Source: Shewanella denitrificans OS217 | GTDB taxonomy: Bacteria > Pseudomonadota > Gammaproteobacteria > Enterobacterales > Shewanellaceae | Reading direction: 5' to 3' | Assembly: GCF_000013765.1 (NCBI RefSeq) | Contig: NC_007954.1 | Span: 744,001 to 808,000, forward strand | DNA length: 64,000 nucleotides | Shown: piece after piece, positions 24,846-32,859 of the stretch | Layout: each line of letters starts with the position of its first letter | Numbering within the stretch: the stretch's first letter is position 1 | Position numbers and translations under genes: made by a program | Notes under the pieces: model-generated | Database searches by the model: none | The model's input: the letters and a program-made list of their open reading frames with translations, nothing else | Told to the model about the DNA's origin: nothing

Positions 24846-25481
24846 TCAATTTGGCGCTAGGGTGTTCAGTGAGGCATTAATCTGCTCACTAAGCAGCTGT
24901 AACAATTGGCTGTAAGCCATGACTAGCCCAGTGGCGCTTTGCTCTGCGGGCACGCTTGCCTGAAAGTGTTGGCCTTGACCATCTTTTTGTGGGCTGGCAG
25001 GGATGGCTTTGGTAGTCGATGAGAGGTCCTTCAGTGTCCACACGGCTTGGAGGCTGGCTTGGCCTTCCATGAGGTTAAGGTTGAGTATATTGATGCTTAT
25101 GCTGTATTGGGGGCGATTCTCTAAGCGCCACGGAAATTGCACTAACTGACGACTCGGCGAGGCTTGGGTTAAGTTAAGGCCTAATATTCGGTTAATACCT
25201 TGATCTAAGGGCTCGGCCCAATAACTATTGTCGAATCTGTGTAAATAACCCGCTTGAGTTTGATACACAAGCTGAGTGAAGTGTAAGTATTCGGGGATGC
25301 TGATAGGGCCTATACCTATGGCTAATTCCAAGCTAGTATTACTGGCTAGCCTAGGGGGGGCCGCGCTTGTGAGCACATAATAATTTTTTTGCGGTGAGGT
25401 TTGACAGCCTGTGAGCAAGGCGGCTTGCAGGATGAATATCCCCAAAACTGCAGTTAAGCGCATGATACCAAATAGCTTCAT
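24846..25481 (-). CDS. ABC-type transport auxiliary lipoprotein (PqiC/YmbA-like)
   Basis: The 211-residue precursor has a lipoprotein signal with lipobox LLTGC at about residues 22-26. The mature domain (NYYVLTSAAPP..., IGIGPISIPEYLHFTQLVYQ, YWAEPLDQGINRILGLNL) matches the family of outer-membrane lipoproteins that accompany MCE transporters, such as PqiC. It ends the MCE operon, four bases after the MlaD-like gene. It would help receive or dock the periplasmic bridge at the outer membrane; this is by analogy with PqiABC. Confidence 0.88.
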   Translation of the reverse strand: MKLFGIMRLTAVLGIFILQAALLTGCQTSPQKNYYVLTSAAPPRLASNTSLELAIGIGPISIPEYLHFTQLVYQTQAGYLHRFDNSYWAEPLDQGINRILGLNLTQASPSRQLVQFPWRLENRPQYSISINILNLNLMEGQASLQAVWTLKDLSSTTKAIPASPQKDGQGQHFQASVPAEQSATGLVMAYSQLLQLLSEQINASLNTLAPN

Positions 25482-25484
25482 TTC

Positions 25485-26477
25485 TTATTCCTCATCAGAT
25501 AAGCGTTTACCGCGCAGCAAAGATTCTGGCTGCTCGTCTAAGGTTTCACTTAGGCTTCTTAAGGCGCGCGCCGAGCGACTGACTTCCTTGAGGGTATTGT
25601 TAAGCTGAATAACCAGTGGCGATCCTTGACCTAAGGTGCCAGTCGCCTCGATGGCGAGTTTATCTAGGCTCATTAAGGTATTACGTAATTCTGTAAGGCT
25701 TGTTTGCACAGACTGCAGCAGTTTAGGTTCATCCTGGCTGAGTTGCAGTAGCAGTTTATCTAAGCGTGTTAGCACCACTTGGGCATTTTTCTCTAAGCTT
25801 GCTTGGGTATGGTTAAATTGATTGGCCGTGGTTTCAACGGCTTTGGCTGCAGTATCAAAACTCGTTAAGGTACGCTGAATTTGGCCACTACTGGCAATAT
25901 CACTGAGCTCTTGAGCCAACTTATCTACGTTATCGACTAAGCCTTTAAAGTCGATGGACTGAAAATCTTGAGTAAACAGCTCAAACCCCGTGGCTATGGT
26001 GGGCAGCTCTAATACATTGTCTTGCTCACCCCTTAACAGAATCGGGGTGTCGGGATAGAAATCCAGCTCTACATACAAAAGCCCGGTGAGTAGGCTCTGA
26101 AAATTTAGCTGTGCCCGTAACCCTTTGTCGATTGCTCGGCTAAAAAAATCAGCATCAACTTGAATACCTTTAAGTTTTATTCGCTCCAAGAGTAGATTTG
26201 CACTCACGGCTGCGGTGACTTTTTGGCTGCTGTCGCTGGGGAAATCGATGCGGATATCGCTGATTTCGCCAATGATGACCCCCTTGAGCTTGACGGCTGC
26301 CCCCACTTGTAGCCCCTGCACTGATCCATCAAAATACATTATGATGGGTTCTTTCTCGGCGAATAACCGCCCGCCGGAGAAGAACAATAACGCCGTAAAA
26401 ATCAGTAGTATGGCCCCAAGAATGAAGGCGCCTATGGCGAAGGGCAGGCGCTGGGCTTTAAGCTGCGGTTTATTCAT
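25485..26477 (-). CDS. MlaD/MCE-family substrate-binding protein
   Basis: A 330-residue protein anchored by one N-terminal helix (FAIGAFILGAILLIFTALLFF, residues about 14-34). A single MCE domain follows at about 38-120 (EPIIMYFDGSVQGLQVGAAVKLKGVIIGEISDIRI, with the conserved GL..G..V...GV..G.V pattern). A long helical C-terminal region of about 180 residues comes next, typical of Pseudomonas-type MCE proteins that may form a needle. It acts in the periplasm in lipid transport. Its start overlaps the ATPase gene by 4 bases, showing translational coupling. Confidence 0.92.
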   Translation of the reverse strand: MNKPQLKAQRLPFAIGAFILGAILLIFTALLFFSGGRLFAEKEPIIMYFDGSVQGLQVGAAVKLKGVIIGEISDIRIDFPSDSSQKVTAAVSANLLLERIKLKGIQVDADFFSRAIDKGLRAQLNFQSLLTGLLYVELDFYPDTPILLRGEQDNVLELPTIATGFELFTQDFQSIDFKGLVDNVDKLAQELSDIASSGQIQRTLTSFDTAAKAVETTANQFNHTQASLEKNAQVVLTRLDKLLLQLSQDEPKLLQSVQTSLTELRNTLMSLDKLAIEATGTLGQGSPLVIQLNNTLKEVSRSARALRSLSETLDEQPESLLRGKRLSDEE

Positions 26478-27238
26478 TGTGACTCCGAGGCATCATCGCG
26501 ATTAAGAAACTGCCTGACCCTAGGCTGGCTGCTATTAAGCTTAAGCTCCTTAGGGTCGCCATAATCCAGCATGGTTTTGGTGTGATTATCGAGAAACACA
26601 CAGCGGGTACCAATGGACATTATGCTAGGTAATTCATGGGACACTATGATCACAGTCGAATCTAATGCTTGGCACAGCTGGACAATTAATTGATCCAGCC
26701 GCATCGAGCTAATGGGGTCGAGCCCGGCCGAAGGTTCATCGAAAAACAGCAGTTTGGGTTCTAATGCCAAGGCCCTAGCAAGGCCTGCGCGCTTATGCAT
26801 ACCGCCGCTAAGCTGTGATGGATAAAAGGCTTCAAATCCAGACAGGCCCACCAAGGCTAATTTATACGCCACCACTTCCTTGATTTGCCGGGCAGAAAGT
26901 TGAGTGTAAAGCTGCAAAGGCAGCGCGACATTCTCCCCAAGGGTCATGCTCGACAGCAGGGCGCCTGTCTGAAAGGTGATGCCCCAGCTTGTAAGTAAAT
27001 TGATTTGAGTCGCTTCATCCGAGTCATAAAAATTTTGCCCTTGATAGAGGACTTCACCTTGAGTGGGGGGCAGTAAGCCCACCATAGATTTAAGTAAGGT
27101 GGTTTTACCGCAACCACTGCCGCCTATGACAAAGAAAATATCATTTTTCTGGATAGTAAAGTTGAGCTGGCCCTGCACTGGGGTGTTGCCATAACCAATA
27201 CTGAGGTCGTTTACTGCAATAAAAGGCGTGTCTGTCAT
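26474..27238 (-). CDS. MCE/Mla-type ABC transporter ATPase
   Basis: The 254-residue ATPase has Walker A GGSGCGKTTLLK, signature LSGGMHKRAGLARALALEP (the MHKR variant is characteristic of MlaF) and Walker B LLFFDEPSAGLDP, with the H-loop in VIIVSHELPSI. It powers lipid movement with the permease encoded just upstream, in the inner membrane. It sits two bases after the permease gene and overlaps the MlaD-like gene. The set STAS-MlaE, MlaF, MlaD, lipoprotein makes a complete MCE transporter, separate from the canonical mlaFEDCB operon. Confidence 0.94.
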   Translation of the reverse strand: MTDTPFIAVNDLSIGYGNTPVQGQLNFTIQKNDIFFVIGGSGCGKTTLLKSMVGLLPPTQGEVLYQGQNFYDSDEATQINLLTSWGITFQTGALLSSMTLGENVALPLQLYTQLSARQIKEVVAYKLALVGLSGFEAFYPSQLSGGMHKRAGLARALALEPKLLFFDEPSAGLDPISSMRLDQLIVQLCQALDSTVIIVSHELPSIMSIGTRCVFLDNHTKTMLDYGDPKELKLNSSQPRVRQFLNRDDASESQ

Positions 27239-27240
27239 GG

Positions 27241-28350
27241 CTAGATCCCAAGCTTATCGTATAAGATATTCAAGGCGGCATCGGATACCACTAAGAAGAC
27301 AATGGCCTTCACCACAGCCTTAGTGGTAGCCACACCCACGGCATTGGAGTTGCGGCCACAGGCAAGGCCTGCCTGACAGCCGGCAATGGCAATCAATATC
27401 CCAAAAATCAAGCTTTTAACTAGTCCTGTTGTGATATCAAGCCAGTCCACAGCCACTTGAGCTTGCAGCAGATATTGAGTGGCGCTTACCCCCATGCCAT
27501 TGGCGACTATGCCGCCGCCTATGATGCCAATGGCATCTGAGTAGATGCACATCAAGGGCATGATAAATACCAGCGCCACAAGCCTTGGCACCACTAAAAA
27601 CTCCATGGCCGAAATCCCCATGACGCTAAGGGCATCCACTTCTTCATTGGCTTGCATTGTGCCCAGCTGGGCGGCATAAGCGGCGCCGGTGCGCCCGGCC
27701 ATGATAACCGCCGTCATCAGCGGGCCCATTTCACGGACCATGCCGATGGCAACTAAGTCGGCAACGTACACTTGGGCGCCTAATTGGCGTAACTGTACTG
27801 AGCCTAAATAAGCGAGGATCATGCCAACCAGCAGGCTGATTAAGGTCACTATGGCTAAGCCTTGGGGCCCGGCTTGCTCGATAAAAAAGATGATATCGCT
27901 CGCACGGGTTTTCGCCTTACCCCTGAGCCAATGACTAATGGCGAGCACACTGTTGCCTAAAAATAACAGGCTGTCATACACCCCTTGCCCTTGTTCTGTA
28001 AGGTTTGCCCGCAGTTTCTGTTTGAGGCTTAACTGAGCTTGGCTTTGGGTTTGATTACTGGGAACTTCGGTCGCAAGCTTCAATAACTGCTGCAAGCTTG
28101 GTGGGCAGGCATCAAGGCTTAAGGGTAATTCAGCTTGTTCACACCAGCGGCTTAATTGCAGTAGGGCGACGGCTAAGCTGGAGTCCCATAAGCCGAGGGC
28201 TTGAGTGTCTATGATGACAGAGCGACTCTGGCTTGGAATGGCGGCGCATATTGAATCTGCGTCCAGCGCATGGCCTAGCTGCCAATCACCGCGCAGTGCG
28301 ATATGGCAATCAGTTTGCTGCATCTGGATCTCAAATTTTGCTTGCGTCAT
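27241..28350 (-). CDS. MlaE-type permease fused to an N-terminal STAS domain
   Basis: Residues 1-90 are a STAS-like domain (IALRGDWQLGHALDADSIC..., VIIDTQALGLWDSSLAVALLQL), corresponding to a fused MlaB. Residues about 115-369 are the MlaE permease: FIEQAGPQGLAIVTLISLLVGMILAYLGSVQLRQLGAQVYVADLV, MGPLMTAVIMAGRTGAAYAAQLGTMQANEEVDAL, and the terminal GVATTKAVVKAIVFLVVSDAAL. The fusion makes a separate MlaB gene unnecessary. It is the first gene of the four-gene MCE operon. Lipid specificity cannot be read from the sequence. Confidence 0.93.
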   Translation of the reverse strand: MTQAKFEIQMQQTDCHIALRGDWQLGHALDADSICAAIPSQSRSVIIDTQALGLWDSSLAVALLQLSRWCEQAELPLSLDACPPSLQQLLKLATEVPSNQTQSQAQLSLKQKLRANLTEQGQGVYDSLLFLGNSVLAISHWLRGKAKTRASDIIFFIEQAGPQGLAIVTLISLLVGMILAYLGSVQLRQLGAQVYVADLVAIGMVREMGPLMTAVIMAGRTGAAYAAQLGTMQANEEVDALSVMGISAMEFLVVPRLVALVFIMPLMCIYSDAIGIIGGGIVANGMGVSATQYLLQAQVAVDWLDITTGLVKSLIFGILIAIAGCQAGLACGRNSNAVGVATTKAVVKAIVFLVVSDAALNILYDKLGI

Positions 28351-28613
28351 CCCTGCTATTGTCTTCCTGTGTCAACAAGTCTATGAATTTACTATAGAAC
28401 ACAAAAGCAATTATTTATCGGTTCGGGATCACTAATTCAAATTAATCTGGAGTGTAGCGGTATGTGAAACGAGCTGGATCAAGGTGGGGCAGGTTTATTT
28501 AACAGGCTAGGGGGCTCAATGCTCTCTTAAGTGTTGGCAATCTCGACGTTAACAATAAAAGCCCCACAGTTGAGGCTAGGGCCGATGCATAATTCCTGCG
28601 TCATAGCTATTTG

Positions 28614-28925
28614 TTATTTGCTGTTTTCCTTAAAGGTTTGTAGGGTTTGCAACAGCACACCTAGCTTGATGACATGGGCTTCTAATGCCTCTGGGGGAAT
28701 GTGGGTGCTGCCTTGGAATGTCTCTAATTCGTTAGCCAGTTCTTGCACATAGGGGAGGAAGCGATTGCTTTGGGTTTCAAAACCCTGATCTTGAGCGAAA
28801 ATAGCAGAAAACTTACCGTGGCCAGCCTTTTGTAATTCATCCAACTTCACGTCTGAGTCTATGGCTTGGCGATAGGCGGTTTGAAGATTTTCTTTTAGTT
28901 GCTGGATGACCTTAGTGTACGGCAT
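28614..28925 (-). CDS. small helical hypothetical protein
   Basis: I prefer ATG 28925 (MPYTKVIQQLKENL..., 103 residues); the longer frame to 28979 overlaps the divergent gene's leader. The product is predicted almost fully helical and acidic. The stretch KFSAIFAQDQGFETQSNRFLPYVQELANELE faintly resembles the N-terminal part of primosomal protein PriC, but length and the remainder do not match well, so I do not name it. It is divergent from the TraB/GumN gene, with starts about 55 bases apart, and probably shares a promoter region with it. Confidence 0.55.
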   Translation of the reverse strand: MPYTKVIQQLKENLQTAYRQAIDSDVKLDELQKAGHGKFSAIFAQDQGFETQSNRFLPYVQELANELETFQGSTHIPPEALEAHVIKLGVLLQTLQTFKENSK

Positions 28926-28980
28926 GATAGTCTCATTCTTGAATAGGCTCGATAATCTGAAATTATAAGGTGATGCCAAG

Positions 28981-29955
28981 GTGACAACAAGTCAAAGCGT
29001 GAGGAAAACCGCCATAGATGGACTAATTCATGCCAATAAGGCCAATAAGTTCAACAAGGCTCAGGCGAGAGCCGGATATGTTAATCCGCTAATGCTGTTA
29101 AGCCTGTTAGTGTTAAGCCTGTTGGTGTTAAGTGTGCTACTGGCAAGTTTTAACGCTCAAAGCGCCGAATCTGACAGACCGCCGTTTTATAAAATCCAAT
29201 ACCAAGGCAAGCAGGCTTATTTATTAGGCTCTATCCACATAGGCCGTGGCGATTTTTACCCTATGCCGGCGCAAATCGAACAAGCCTTCAGTGAGGCTAA
29301 GGCCTTAGTGGTCGAGGCCGATATCGCCAAAGCCAATGTGCCAGCCTTACTTAAGCGTTATGGCATGAGTCAAATCGGCGAAAACACCTCCAGCAGCAAT
29401 GCCCTGCACCAATATTGTGTTAACAATGGCGCTTTATGTCAGGCGCTTTCGGGTTATGCCCCTTGGCTTAAGGCGGCGCAAATCAGCCTGTATCGTTTTG
29501 GCAGTTTAGGCTATCAGGCCGACTTTGGTGTCGACAGTTATTGGGTGGCTAAGAAGGGCGCACGGCCATTACTGGAATTAGAGAGTGTGGCATTTCAATT
29601 TGAGCTTATCTCATCATTTAAACCTAAGACTCAGCAGCTGATGTTAGACGAAGCAATAGCAGCCGAAGACGTGGAAATGCTGGCGTTAATCCACGCCTGG
29701 CGAGCAGGGGACAGTAAGGCGCTCGCTGACATCATGTCAGAACAAGCCGATGACGCACCAGAGCTAGTGACAGAGTTATTGTGGCGCCGCAACCATACCA
29801 TGACAGCTAAAATCATCGAGTTGTTCGAAGCCAACAAGGACCAGCTGTTTATTGTCATAGGTGCAGGGCATCTAGTCGGCGAGCAAGCCATCCCAGACTT
29901 ACTGAAAGCTAAAGGCGTAGCGATTATTGAGTGTTGGAAAAATGACTGTAAGTGA
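28981..29955 (+). CDS. TraB/GumN family protein
   Basis: The product has a hydrophobic segment (LMLLSLLVLSLLVLSVLLASF, residues about 37-57), then the TraB/GumN domain. GSIHIGRGDFYPMP with the conserved GxxH motif, ALVVEADI, a mid-domain segment (LLELESVAFQFELI) and the C-terminal FIVIGAGHLVGEQAIPDLLKAKG are visible. This domain is related to ChaN/EreA-type hydrolases and is thought to be a metal-dependent peptidase; the substrate is unknown. It starts with GTG at 28981 after AAGGTGATG. The two GxxH motifs, the presumed metal ligands, are intact. A Cys pair near the C-terminus (ECWKNDCK) is typical of the family. Confidence 0.85.
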   Translation: MTTSQSVRKTAIDGLIHANKANKFNKAQARAGYVNPLMLLSLLVLSLLVLSVLLASFNAQSAESDRPPFYKIQYQGKQAYLLGSIHIGRGDFYPMPAQIEQAFSEAKALVVEADIAKANVPALLKRYGMSQIGENTSSSNALHQYCVNNGALCQALSGYAPWLKAAQISLYRFGSLGYQADFGVDSYWVAKKGARPLLELESVAFQFELISSFKPKTQQLMLDEAIAAEDVEMLALIHAWRAGDSKALADIMSEQADDAPELVTELLWRRNHTMTAKIIELFEANKDQLFIVIGAGHLVGEQAIPDLLKAKGVAIIECWKNDCK

Positions 29956-30000
29956 TGTTTGCTGGTGGCTATTTTGAAAAATACCGCAGGTAGGCCTTGT

Positions 30001-30492
30001 ATGCCCTCTAATTTCATCGATGAGGCGTTTGTTGTTCCGACGTCACTGGATACTGAGCATTTCCACTTTAGAATGCTAGAAGAGTCAATTGCAGCATTAG
30101 ATTTTGAGGCTGTGATGTCTAGCCAAAAAAGACTGCAAGGGGTTTTTGGTTTAGGTTCAAAGTGGCCTAAAGTTGATATGACATTAGCAGAAAATGTCGA
30201 AAGTCTAAAAATCCACCAACAAGAATTTAGATCTAGAAAGGCATTTGCTTATTCAGTTTTTAATAACAGCAAAACCAAATGCCTTGGCTCCGTTTATATC
30301 GACCCGAGTCAATCACATGATTACGATTGTGACGTTTATTTATGGATCCGTGATGATAGCTTGGCTTTAGATAACGCGCTTTATGGGGCCGTTCTTAGCT
30401 GGCTATCCAGCGACTGGCCTTTTTCTAACATTGTATTTCCAGGGCGGTCTATCTCATGGTTAGCGTGGAATGCAGCGTTAAAAGCGGGATAA
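30001..30492 (+). CDS. GNAT-like N-acetyltransferase
   Basis: The likely start is ATG 30001 (MPSNFIDEAFVVP...); the frame is open upstream to 29959 but lacks a ribosome-binding site. The 163-residue protein has a GNAT-type layout: an N-terminal beta hairpin, the helix MSSQKRLQGVFG, the pair LAENVESLKIHQQEFRSRKAFAYSVF and GSVYIDPSQ, then a degenerate acetyl-CoA region (DCDVYLWIRDDSLALDNALYGAVLSWL). The R/Q-x-x-G-x-A P-loop signature is not obvious, so activity is uncertain. It follows the TraB/GumN gene by 45 bases on the same strand. Confidence 0.65.
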   Translation: MPSNFIDEAFVVPTSLDTEHFHFRMLEESIAALDFEAVMSSQKRLQGVFGLGSKWPKVDMTLAENVESLKIHQQEFRSRKAFAYSVFNNSKTKCLGSVYIDPSQSHDYDCDVYLWIRDDSLALDNALYGAVLSWLSSDWPFSNIVFPGRSISWLAWNAALKAG

Positions 30493-30569
30493 CACGCATT
30501 TCATCTAGTTCAGGTAATTTCATTTCTGCTCTCCAATGAGAAGCTATCAATAGCTGTGGCAAACTGTGT

Positions 30570-30645
30570 CCTATTCGTACACTCTTCTTCAATCGCATTG
30601 AACAATTCAACTCGTAAACTATGATTAGTATTCCCTATTCGTACA
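30570..30645. repeat. 12-base direct repeat before the HDOD gene
   Basis: CCTATTCGTACA occurs at 30570-30581 and again, identically, at 30634-30645, ending just before the AAGGTG ribosome-binding site of the HDOD gene. Two exact copies 64 bases apart could be regulator sites or a small duplication. Confidence 0.6.
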
Positions 30646-30656
30646 AGGTGCATTGA

Positions 30657-31511
30657 ATGTCTACGTCACCGCTTTATTACGCTAAGAAAACGCAAGAATT
30701 ATGTGCGTTATCTGATGTTTATATTACGTTGAATCGAATGTTATCCAGTGATGGTTGCAGTTTGGAGCAATTGGCCGATGCCATAGCCTATGAGCCTGCT
30801 ATCGCCGCATCGATTTTGAAAATCGCCAATAGTGCTATGTTCAGTATGCCAAGAAAGATAGACAGCCTGTCTAAAGCATTAACCATACTGGGTATAAAGG
30901 AAGTAAAAAAGCTAGTGAATGCTTATGGGATTACTGCGGCATTTTCTAACCTAGATCCAAACGTTGTAGATATGGATAAATTCTGGGAGATCAGTGTAGA
31001 TTGCGCCTTGATTTGTCAGTATTTTGCAAAAAATAAACAAATCCCCAATACAGACAACATTTTTTTATCCGGGCTATTTCATAACTTGGGGATGTTGGCC
31101 ATGATCAGCAGCGAGCCTGCTAAAGTCAGATATTGTGAGGGCTATGATCGCGATGAGACGCCTTGGTTTCGCCAAAACCAAGTGTTTGGTTTCACCTTTG
31201 CAGATTGCACCACAGAATTACTCAAGCTTTGGGACTTACCTGATAGCATCATACAGCCCATTGCCGAGTTCAATGGTGCAGAGCATGAGCCCTTGCCTGA
31301 CAATAGCAAATTACTTTATATGGCTTCACGTTTAGCCGTGATTAACGCCGATCCAGGCTTGTATGCAAAGGAGGCGTTAATCGATAAGGCAATTTTGGAT
31401 GATTTAGGCATTGAATCAAGTGATATGAGTCAATCGCTTGAGTATTGTAATGAGCAGGCGATGGAGCTGTTAGCGACGTTCCCGATCCAAGGTCGAAAGA
31501 GTAGCGAATAA
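30657..31511 (+). CDS. HDOD domain signalling protein
   Basis: The 284-residue protein is essentially one HDOD domain: LEQLADAIAYEPAIAASILKIANSAMFSMPRKIDSLSKALTILGIKEVKKLV, and later NIFLSGLFHNLGMLAMIS with the HN pair in place of the catalytic HD. HDOD proteins are non-enzymatic relatives of HD phosphohydrolases and act in chemotaxis-like or regulatory signalling. There is no receiver, EAL or GGDEF domain attached. ATG 30657 has AAGGTG upstream. It is probably monocistronic. Confidence 0.88.
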   Translation: MSTSPLYYAKKTQELCALSDVYITLNRMLSSDGCSLEQLADAIAYEPAIAASILKIANSAMFSMPRKIDSLSKALTILGIKEVKKLVNAYGITAAFSNLDPNVVDMDKFWEISVDCALICQYFAKNKQIPNTDNIFLSGLFHNLGMLAMISSEPAKVRYCEGYDRDETPWFRQNQVFGFTFADCTTELLKLWDLPDSIIQPIAEFNGAEHEPLPDNSKLLYMASRLAVINADPGLYAKEALIDKAILDDLGIESSDMSQSLEYCNEQAMELLATFPIQGRKSSE

Positions 31512-31605
31512 ATGCATTTACTTAGGGGGAATGGCAAGATTTAGCTCACCTCGATAAATGTGGGTTAAATCGTGTTCTGCTTCAAACGTGCCATTCTTTT
31601 ACTGG

Positions 31606-32739
31606 TTATAACACTTGCTGCCAGAACCAGCTGGCCAAAGGTCCGGTGACATCGGCTTCGGCGTTGGTGAGCAGGACTAATCCATAACCCGTTTGCGGTG
31701 AATAAGCGATATAAGGACGATAGCCGTCAACCACGCCGGCATGGTAATACAAGAACTGGCCGTCATATTGCACCATACGCCAGCCCAGGCCATACCATTC
31801 GCTGACCTGTTTAAATTGTTGCCACAGGGGCCAGCGTGGCTTTCTGGGCAGGCGGGTTAAAGGTTGTTGCAGTTGGGCTAACAGTGATCCAGGCACCACA
31901 TTAGGCTGCTGCCCTAACATGGCCTGCAGGTAAATGGCCAAATCACGGGCGCTGGCATTGACGCCTGCGGCCGCCCCCAAACGGTAAAAATTAGCTTTGG
32001 GGTTCATCATTCGCCAGCCTTGGCCGCTACGTCTATGTGGCATGGCTTTATTACGTGACGCCAATAAAGGCGTCAAGCCAACCGATGCGGTCTGCATCCC
32101 CAGTGGGGTAAACAGGCGCTGGCTTAGCAAATCGGCATAAGGCAGACCGGTTGCACGCTCTAGCGCATCGCCCAGCAAACCAAAAAACACATTCTGATAA
32201 CTGTAACAAGTGCCGACTTTACAAATGGGGCTGAGTTCTTTTAGCCTGGGGATAATTTGCGCTGGTGTTTGATCCGCTTCAATCAAATTTTCAAACGCAT
32301 GAGGGACAAAGCCACTGCTTTGGGACAAGACTTGCTTGAGCGTTAGGCTTTGTGACAGTGACTGCGTACGTAATTTAAGCCCAGGAACATAATGGGTTAA
32401 CGGCTTTAGCAACTCGAGTTGTTGCTGGGCCTCTGCCTGTACTAAAGACATACCGGTAAAGGTTTTGGAAACCGATGCTAACCTGAATACGGTATCGGCA
32501 TCGATGCGGGCGTTATCGACCACTGCCCGCACCCCATAACTGCCCATTTTGACTATCTGATCATTTTTCACGATCGCATAAGCCCCACCCGGTACTTTGG
32601 CATGACTGAGTTTTTGGGTAAATTCTTGGTCAAATGCCGCCAGCAATTGCTGCTCAGTAAGCTTGGCAGGGGTGGCATGCAGTTGATAACTACAACACAG
32701 TAATATTAGCAGCCAGCGCTGCTTGCAAAAAAAGCCCAT
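31606..32739 (-). CDS. exported serine hydrolase (class C beta-lactamase/PBP fold)
   Basis: The ATG at 32739 follows GGAGTAAGTTG and gives a signal peptide MGFFCKQRWLLILLCCSYQLHA. The mature domain has the three active-site motifs of the serine beta-lactamase-like family: SxxK in RLASVSKTF near residue 92, YxN in CYSYQNVFFG, and an HxG-type motif in YYHAGVVDGY. Enzymes of this type include D,D-carboxypeptidases, esterases and beta-lactamases, and sequence alone does not separate them. It lies about 115 bases downstream of the M56-M23 gene, itself behind a BlaI repressor. It may therefore be the effector of a cell-wall stress response. Confidence 0.87.
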   Translation of the reverse strand: MGFFCKQRWLLILLCCSYQLHATPAKLTEQQLLAAFDQEFTQKLSHAKVPGGAYAIVKNDQIVKMGSYGVRAVVDNARIDADTVFRLASVSKTFTGMSLVQAEAQQQLELLKPLTHYVPGLKLRTQSLSQSLTLKQVLSQSSGFVPHAFENLIEADQTPAQIIPRLKELSPICKVGTCYSYQNVFFGLLGDALERATGLPYADLLSQRLFTPLGMQTASVGLTPLLASRNKAMPHRRSGQGWRMMNPKANFYRLGAAAGVNASARDLAIYLQAMLGQQPNVVPGSLLAQLQQPLTRLPRKPRWPLWQQFKQVSEWYGLGWRMVQYDGQFLYYHAGVVDGYRPYIAYSPQTGYGLVLLTNAEADVTGPLASWFWQQVL

Positions 32740-32801
32740 CAACTTACTCCGACCAAACCAAAATTTGCCAGCACATCTAGGTGCCGTACTTCCAAAAAAC
32801 T

Positions 32802-32859
32802 ATGTTAAAAGCTATGTGAAACTGTTCGAAAAACTATGTGAAACCATGTTAAAAGCTAT
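32802..32859. repeat. short direct repeats in the 32740-32855 spacer
   Basis: ATGTTAAAAGCTAT occurs at 32802-32815 and again at 32846-32859, each with a nearby AAAACTATGT copy. The second copy runs across the stop of the M56-M23 gene. It is probably a small duplication. Confidence 0.55.

Noticed and set aside
24629..24880. Plus-strand 83-residue open frame upstream of the MCE lipoprotein gene
   Set aside because: It overlaps the end of the lipoprotein gene on the other strand, has no ribosome-binding site and no recognisable features.
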